In this document: piece by piece, positions 12,027-16,949 of the stretch
Position numbering within the stretch: the first letter of the stretch is position 1
How the letters are laid out: every line of letters starts with the position of its first letter
The notes under the pieces: model-generated
Told to the model about the DNA's origin: nothing
Databases searched by the model: none
Seen by the model: the letters and a program-made list of their open reading frames with translations, nothing else
Position numbers and translations under genes: made by a program
Source of the DNA: an uncultured Bacilli bacterium
GTDB taxonomy: Bacteria; Bacillota_I; Bacilli_A; RF39; UBA660
Assembly (NCBI GenBank): GCA_944363685.1
Contig: CALVUV010000015.1
Span: forward strand, 1-16,949
DNA: 16,949 nt
Direction of reading: 5' to 3'

Positions 12027-15000
12027 TATCACCTTCTAACACTTTAATTCTAATAGCTTTACCATTTTTTATGTTATAACCAAAATTAGGTGGTAGAGGG
12101 AAAGCTAAAGTTCTTAATGGAGTTGTTAAGTTATGAATAGTAGTATTATTTAATCCTTTACCTATCCATATAGCATTATCTAAACTAGTAAATTGTCTAA
12201 ACCAAGATTCATATGCTAATTTTTTAATATTAAATAGATCTGTATTAAATACTAAATAACATTTCTTTAAATTAAGTAGGTTTGTTAGGAAACTTGCTAT
12301 GTCATTACCTACTTTAGATTGAAGATGTTTTATAAACTGTTCAGCATCATTAATAAAGATAAGATATTTATTTTCACTTGTTTCTATTTCTTTAATTATA
12401 TTATCTATATCTAGGTTTTGACTATTTATATAAATTACGTTGGATAATTCTTCTTGATATAAATTCTTATAATCTATAACCATTACTTTAGTAGTTGTAA
12501 GAGAACTTACTTCTTTAATTAATAGTTTACTAAAACTAGTTAGAGCATCTATATCTTCAGCATTAATTAAGTTAATTAAGTTTTTAGTAAAGTTATATGT
12601 TGATACTTCTAGAGTTTCTTCTTCTATACCTATAGGTACTGTTTGTATATCTTTTAGATTATTATTTATCATAGAAATAGTAACTTTCTCTGGTAATATT
12701 GGTATAGGTTTAGCTTTTATGTTTTCATTTTGTTTTAGATAATCACATATATTTCTTATATAATCATGTAGTTTTTCATTTTCACAGATGGTAGCAGTTT
12801 GAAATTCATATGGATTCTCATTTACTAAGATTACTCCTCTGTTAGCAGTTTCAGATATAGTAGGACATTTTTTCCCTAATACCATATTATATTCAATAGC
12901 AGAATTTAGTTTTAAAGGTACGACTTGAGGGAAGTTTGATCTAAGAGATAATCTTATACTTCTATCACTTATAGCAGTTGCTATAGTATAAAGTCCATAC
13001 TTAACTCCATCTCTAGTGATTTTATTAAGAATAGTTTCTTCTTCTTCATAAGTTTCTTTAAAGTTTTCATATCCTGATATTAAAAGAATTATAGATGGTA
13101 ATTTAGTAGGAGAATGATTGATAAAATATTCATAACTACCATTATAGTCTTGGAATATTTTCTTTCGTTGTTCTATTTCTTGATTTAGTAGTTTAAATAG
13201 TTTATCAACTTTTTCTTTTTCATTAACAAAGACAACATCACCTACTGATGGACTATCTTTATATATTTTTAGAGTTTCACTATCAAAGTCTAAGACATAA
13301 ATGTTTACTTCTTCACTTGTATAAGTAGTTATTAGAGAATAAAGTAAAGTATTTACAATAGTATTTTTTTCATTAATGCTATAGATTATTGTATTTCCTT
13401 TAGTAGCAAAGTCTAAAGTTACTAGTCCTTGTTTTTGTTCTTTAGGGTTATCATATTCTCCAATTATTGGTGTAATATGATATGGATTCTTTTGAAATTG
13501 ATATTTTTTCTTTAAATCATCTATGTAAATAATAGATTTTAATTTTTCAAGCCATAGATTATGAACTTTAATATTTTCTTTAGTAGCAAGTGAATCTAAG
13601 TATTTAACTATGTTAGGTAATTGTTCACCTTGTAGTTCTAGATTATATTTCTTAGGTAAATCAACAGTTTTTATATTTCTAGCAATATTATCAATAAAGT
13701 TAACACTACTATCTATTTCTTTATAAACTTTATCTTGAGGGTAATAAGGAGCACCAGCATATGCAGCTTGACCCATAGAGAATAGTTCATTATAACCAAC
13801 TTGTAAATAGAATCTTCCTGTTTCTTTAATAGTTGCAGCATCTGGTCTTTTAATTACTTCGTTTGAATCACTAGCATCTTGAACTTTTAGACATACTTTA
13901 AATCTAGAGTTTGACCATATTTGATCATTAACTACACCACTTGGTTTTTGAGTCGCAAGTATTAAGTGTACTCCTAAACTACGTCCTATTCTTGCTGTTG
14001 ATATCAATTGATCCATAAACTCAGGTTGATCTGTTTTTAGTTCTGCAAACTCATCTGATATTATGAATAAGTGAGAAATTGGAGTATCAAGTTGTTTTTC
14101 ACGATAGTATTTTTGATATTTGTAAATGTCTATAGTGCCTTCACCTAATTTATCTCTTGCTTTATTGAAAAGAGCTTGTCTTCTTTTTAATTCACTTTCT
14201 ATAGATGATAATGCTCTATTAATATCAGCAGTTTCTAAGTTTGTTATTGTTCCTGTTAAGTGTGGTAAACGAAGACCTGTTTCTTTATTTTCAAAGGCTC
14301 CTACTAAACCTCCTCCTTTATAATCTATTAGAAGGAATTGTACTTCATCTGGATGATAATTAATAGCCATAGATAATATGTAAGTAATAATGAACTCTGA
14401 TTTACCACTACCAGTCATACCTGCTATTAAACCATGTGGTCCTTGTTCTTTTTCATGAAGATCAAGTTTAAATATTTGACCATTAGTACCATAGCCGATT
14501 GGAGCATTTAAGGAATTTACGGGATTATTAACTTGCCATCTTTCTAAGGAATTAAGTTGTTCAATAGTACCTACATTATACATTTCTAGGAAACCTATTT
14601 GTTTAGGTAAATCATAATCATCATCTTTATCTTTTATTGGAATATTAGAAAGAATTAAAGCACATTGATAAAGATTTAGTTTATTTACAAGTTCAATAGA
14701 AAATGACTTTTGTGTTTCTCTATTTAGTTCATTTTCAAAAATACCACCGTTTTTTAAATCATTGATACTTATAAAGCTTTTACATCTAGTAGGTAAATTA
14801 GCTAAACTTGAATTTAATATTATAAGGCTAAAACCTAAATTTTCTTCTTCAGTTAGTATTTCTTCAATAATAGGATTATTTTTTGTAAGTTTATAGTCAT
14901 CTGTAATTATAAGATAGTATGTATCAAATAATTTATAAGCTTCTTCATTATTAGGTTTTTTTACTTCTTGTCTTGATTTAAATATTTGTTGTAAATATGT

Positions 15001-16572
15001 TGAAATTTCTTTACTATCATCAAAGTTAGTGGAAAAGAAACGAAGGGTTTTATCACGATTAAAATTATGAGGCATTAATTTCATATATTCCCAGTACTTA
15101 GCTTTTCCTTCATTAGTCATAATTATAATTTTTAAGTCATGATAACTGTGAAGAGCGACCATCTGTAATATTAGAGTATCAATATATTGTTTAGTATAGC
15201 CATAATGGCCTATAATAGCAGTTATATTTTTTTCTATAAATGATTGAGTTATAGGCGCTCCTTCTATTTCTTTATTTTTATCAATTATAAGACGCATTCT
15301 TTCATCTAATAAGTCTTGATCCACTTTAAAGTGATCTTGTGGATAATCTATATTTATTTTTACTTTTTCTCTACCTACTCCAAGTCTTAAATTTAGAAAG
15401 TCTTTTTGGTGTAGTTCTCTTTCCCAAAGTCTTCTATTCTTATTTATAATGAATTCATAACACTCTTGTGAACTTAAGCTGTTAGATAATAAAACTTGTT
15501 TCTCTGAAGTTATTATTTGACTTAGTTCTTGTTCTTTTTTTGTTAGGTATTCACTGTATGCTTTTTCTATTTTTTCTTTTCTTTTCTGTTGTTGTTTTCT
15601 TGCAAATCTTCTATTTATAGTAGGCCAAATAAGGATACCTGCTAACATAGAAATGGAAATTGCCATTGTAGGTAGGACACTATAGAAACTTCTATTTCCA
15701 TCTTGTAAAGACATAAATGAAACTAATAACATAACAAAAGAAGTAGTACCCATAGTAAGCATTGGTCCTAGAGTCATAATTAATGGTGTTTGTTCTTGTT
15801 CATTAATATTAGGATGAGGATCAATTTTAAAGTTTCTTGGCTCTAATATTTCTGTAAAACGTGGCATTCTAACAAAATAATCATTTTCTTCATATAGATT
15901 TATCTCTAATTCATCTTCTTCTGTTTTTATATTTTCAGTTTTTTGTTCTGTAGTTTTTTCTTTTAAAATTGTTTGATTAACACTTACAGAGTTTAATGGA
16001 TTATTAGCTATTATCTGGTTTGCTAATACTATTATTTTTAATCCCATTATAAAAATAATATCACCATGACTTAGGACTGTCGTTTGATTAGGTTTAATTG
16101 CTTGGTTGTTTACAAAAGTACCATTTTGACTATTTAAATCTTCTATCAACCAGGTATTATTTTTATATTCTAGTTTTACATGTTCATTTGAAGTAAGTTG
16201 ATTTCTATAATAAATAACATTTTCTTTAGAACTTCCTATAGATATAGTAGCATTGTTAGGTACTAAGAAGGTCTTTTTGCTAGGATCATTTAATGGGGAT
16301 ATATATAAAATTAAGTATCCCTCTTGATTTTTCAATTTTAATAGGAAGAAGCTGTAAGGTTCTAATATTATTTTATTTATAGATTGATTATTATCAATTA
16401 TGTTTACACTTTTATTACTATAAGCTACCCATTTACCATCTTCTTCTTGAATGTTTATAATCTTTTTTTCTTGGTTATCATCATCTATATCTGTAATCCA
16501 ATAACTACCATAAATTCTCTGAGGTAGAGTAAAACTTATTAGTCTAGATTTATCAATAACATATACTATCAT
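12016..16572 (-). CDS. essC: T7SSb membrane ATPase EssC (FHA-FtsK/SpoIIIE)
   Basis: EssC is the motor of the Bacillota type VII secretion system, recognising substrates and driving export at the membrane. The 1518-aa length is typical. Domain order: a divergent FHA domain (about 1-95); a second FHA domain (about 100-180) with Gly113-Ser, Ser128-x-x-His131 and Asn150-Gly151; two membrane helices at about 262-289 and 297-319; a coiled linker (320-385); a DUF-like region to about 690; then three FtsK/SpoIIIE-like ATPase domains. D1 is complete, with Walker A GMTGSGKS at 718-725 and Walker B LFIISDE at 835-841. D2 (about 1040-1280) and D3 (about 1310-1510) have lost a recognisable GK(S/T) loop. 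It is the first gene of the cluster, with its own promoter and a GGAGG site before ATG at 16572, and overlaps esaB. EsaA, EssA and EssB are not found in the window. Confidence 0.96.
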   Translation of the reverse strand: MIVYVIDKSRLISFTLPQRIYGSYWITDIDDDNQEKKIINIQEEDGKWVAYSNKSVNIIDNNQSINKIILEPYSFFLLKLKNQEGYLILYISPLNDPSKKTFLVPNNATISIGSSKENVIYYRNQLTSNEHVKLEYKNNTWLIEDLNSQNGTFVNNQAIKPNQTTVLSHGDIIFIMGLKIIVLANQIIANNPLNSVSVNQTILKEKTTEQKTENIKTEEDELEINLYEENDYFVRMPRFTEILEPRNFKIDPHPNINEQEQTPLIMTLGPMLTMGTTSFVMLLVSFMSLQDGNRSFYSVLPTMAISISMLAGILIWPTINRRFARKQQQKRKEKIEKAYSEYLTKKEQELSQIITSEKQVLLSNSLSSQECYEFIINKNRRLWERELHQKDFLNLRLGVGREKVKINIDYPQDHFKVDQDLLDERMRLIIDKNKEIEGAPITQSFIEKNITAIIGHYGYTKQYIDTLILQMVALHSYHDLKIIIMTNEGKAKYWEYMKLMPHNFNRDKTLRFFSTNFDDSKEISTYLQQIFKSRQEVKKPNNEEAYKLFDTYYLIITDDYKLTKNNPIIEEILTEEENLGFSLIILNSSLANLPTRCKSFISINDLKNGGIFENELNRETQKSFSIELVNKLNLYQCALILSNIPIKDKDDDYDLPKQIGFLEMYNVGTIEQLNSLERWQVNNPVNSLNAPIGYGTNGQIFKLDLHEKEQGPHGLIAGMTGSGKSEFIITYILSMAINYHPDEVQFLLIDYKGGGLVGAFENKETGLRLPHLTGTITNLETADINRALSSIESELKRRQALFNKARDKLGEGTIDIYKYQKYYREKQLDTPISHLFIISDEFAELKTDQPEFMDQLISTARIGRSLGVHLILATQKPSGVVNDQIWSNSRFKVCLKVQDASDSNEVIKRPDAATIKETGRFYLQVGYNELFSMGQAAYAGAPYYPQDKVYKEIDSSVNFIDNIARNIKTVDLPKKYNLELQGEQLPNIVKYLDSLATKENIKVHNLWLEKLKSIIYIDDLKKKYQFQKNPYHITPIIGEYDNPKEQKQGLVTLDFATKGNTIIYSINEKNTIVNTLLYSLITTYTSEEVNIYVLDFDSETLKIYKDSPSVGDVVFVNEKEKVDKLFKLLNQEIEQRKKIFQDYNGSYEYFINHSPTKLPSIILLISGYENFKETYEEEETILNKITRDGVKYGLYTIATAISDRSIRLSLRSNFPQVVPLKLNSAIEYNMVLGKKCPTISETANRGVILVNENPYEFQTATICENEKLHDYIRNICDYLKQNENIKAKPIPILPEKVTISMINNNLKDIQTVPIGIEEETLEVSTYNFTKNLINLINAEDIDALTSFSKLLIKEVSSLTTTKVMVIDYKNLYQEELSNVIYINSQNLDIDNIIKEIETSENKYLIFINDAEQFIKHLQSKVGNDIASFLTNLLNLKKCYLVFNTDLFNIKKLAYESWFRQFTSLDNAIWIGKGLNNTTIHNLTTPLRTLAFPLPPNFGYNIKNGKAIRIKVLEGDNDE

Positions 16573-16596
16573 ATTAGAGCCTCCTACTATGTATTA

Positions 16597-16625
16597 ATTA
16601 TATAGGTTTTTGCCATTTTTAGCAA
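16597..16625 (-). promoter_or_regulatory. Promoter of essC-esaB
   Basis: On the minus strand TTGCTA (16620-16625), a 17-base spacer and a perfect TATAAT (16597-16602) lie about 25 bases before the essC start codon. The spacing is ideal and four of six -35 bases match consensus. Confidence 0.72.
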
Positions 16626-16694
16626 GATAGTGGAGACTTTTATTTTAGTTAAATATTAATTGTTAATTTCTAATTCTAGATGCTCTTTATATAT

Positions 16695-16731
16695 AAAAAA
16701 CCTCCATCTTTATTATAGGGGCTTATTTTTT
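16695..16731 (-). terminator. Possible second rRNA-operon terminator, imperfect and symmetrical
   Basis: On the minus strand AAAAAA, then CCCC, a 12-base loop, GGAGG and TTTTTT could fold into a stem with an internal loop and a bulged A. The only G/C-rich patch in the essC-5S gap is here, and T-runs follow it in both directions. Pairing is imperfect, so this is tentative. Confidence 0.33.
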
Positions 16732-16737
16732 CATAAT

Positions 16738-16768
16738 AAAAAGACTAATCATTTAAGAAAAGTCTTTT
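16738..16768 (-). terminator. Probable intrinsic terminator after 5S rRNA
   Basis: A perfect 8-bp stem (AAAAGACT with AGTCTTTT; arms 16739-16746 and 16761-16768, 14-base loop) lies about 15 bases after the 5S 3' end. On the minus strand it ends in CTTTTTATTATG. The loop is rather long. Confidence 0.55.
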
Positions 16769-16783
16769 ATAAACAAAAAAAAT

Positions 16784-16889
16784 AGTAAGCAACTTCCTAT
16801 TTTCGCATACACTATCGTCGGCGTTAGAGTGCTTAACTTCTGTGTTCGGGATGGGAACAGGTGTACCCACTCTGCTATCGTTACTTACT
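16784..16889 (-). rRNA. rrf: 5S ribosomal RNA
   Basis: The minus strand contains the diagnostic 5S segments CCCATCCCGAACACAGAAGT and, further on, GCCGACGATAGT. The ends were set by the terminal helix: AGTAAGTAAC at 16889-16880 pairs with GTTGCTTACT at 16793-16784 through ten pairs, one of them G-U. The length of about 106 bases is slightly short but normal for low-GC Gram-positives. It is the last gene of an rRNA operon whose 23S gene should lie beyond the right edge; exact mature ends may differ by a base or two. Confidence 0.95.
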
Positions 16890-16949
16890 AAAATATAGAG
16901 AAATAATTCTCTGAAAACATAGATATTGTGTTCATCAAATTTATTAAAT
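16890..16949 (-). other. Upstream spacer of 5S rRNA (probable 23S-5S spacer) with processing-type hairpin
   Basis: These 60 bases hold no gene. They include a 6-bp hairpin AGAGAA/TTCTCT (16897-16912) close to the 5S 5' end, a place where rRNA precursors are usually cleaved. No tRNA is present. That the 23S gene follows beyond the edge is an inference. Confidence 0.45.

Noticed and set aside
14126..14323. Plus-strand 65-codon reading frame
   Set aside because: It is antisense to the EssC D1 ATPase domain, which is clearly conserved on the other strand.
1..16949. CRISPR array, transposase, integrase or tRNA genes
   Set aside because: No regularly spaced repeats, recombinase motifs or cloverleaf-compatible sequence were found on either strand.

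Overview
The window comes from a low-GC Gram-positive (Bacillota) genome using the standard code. AT-rich intergenic regions, strong GGAGG-type ribosome binding sites, TTGxxx/TATAAT promoters, a Firmicutes-type 5S rRNA and a T7SSb-type EssC all point there. The lineage within Bacillota cannot be fixed from sequence alone; an uncultured gut-type member of Bacilli is a guess. Every gene seen lies on the minus strand, so transcription runs from high to low coordinates.

In transcription order, the right end holds the tail of a ribosomal RNA operon (5S rRNA, 16784-16889) and its terminator region. A type VII secretion (T7SSb) cluster follows: essC (1518 aa, own promoter), an overlapping esaB/yukD ubiquitin-like gene, a WXG100 esxA gene with its own promoter, and a second small helical secreted-type protein ending in a strong terminator. 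Beyond that terminator comes a two-gene module: a 107-aa helical protein with a CWNTTGG motif and a 381-aa protein with a helical N-terminal domain and a duplicated 13-residue motif.

The middle is housekeeping. tsaE-tsaB-rimI overlap in a translationally coupled operon, followed by a dCMP deaminase-like gene overlapping tsaD. Together tsaE, tsaB and tsaD supply three bacterial proteins for t6A modification of tRNA. A short-chain dehydrogenase resembling 3-alpha-hydroxysteroid dehydrogenases comes next.

A second two-gene module (398 aa and 102 aa) follows at 3815-5333. It is homologous to the T7SS-linked pair, but in reversed gene order, and its large protein carries a C-terminal CHAP peptidoglycan-hydrolase domain. 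The left end is a fucO-like lactaldehyde reductase, a FIST sensory-domain protein and an aldehyde dehydrogenase that runs off the edge, forming one three-carbon aldehyde/diol operon.

The most interesting content is the pair of related modules. Each large protein shares an N-terminal alpha-helical domain of about 140 residues but has a different C-terminus. Each small protein shares a C-(W/L)-NTTGG motif and a later I-x-YTT motif. They look like an LXG-like family of T7SS substrates with dedicated WXG100-like partners, one carrying a cell-wall hydrolase. The membrane components EsaA, EssA and EssB are not in the window.
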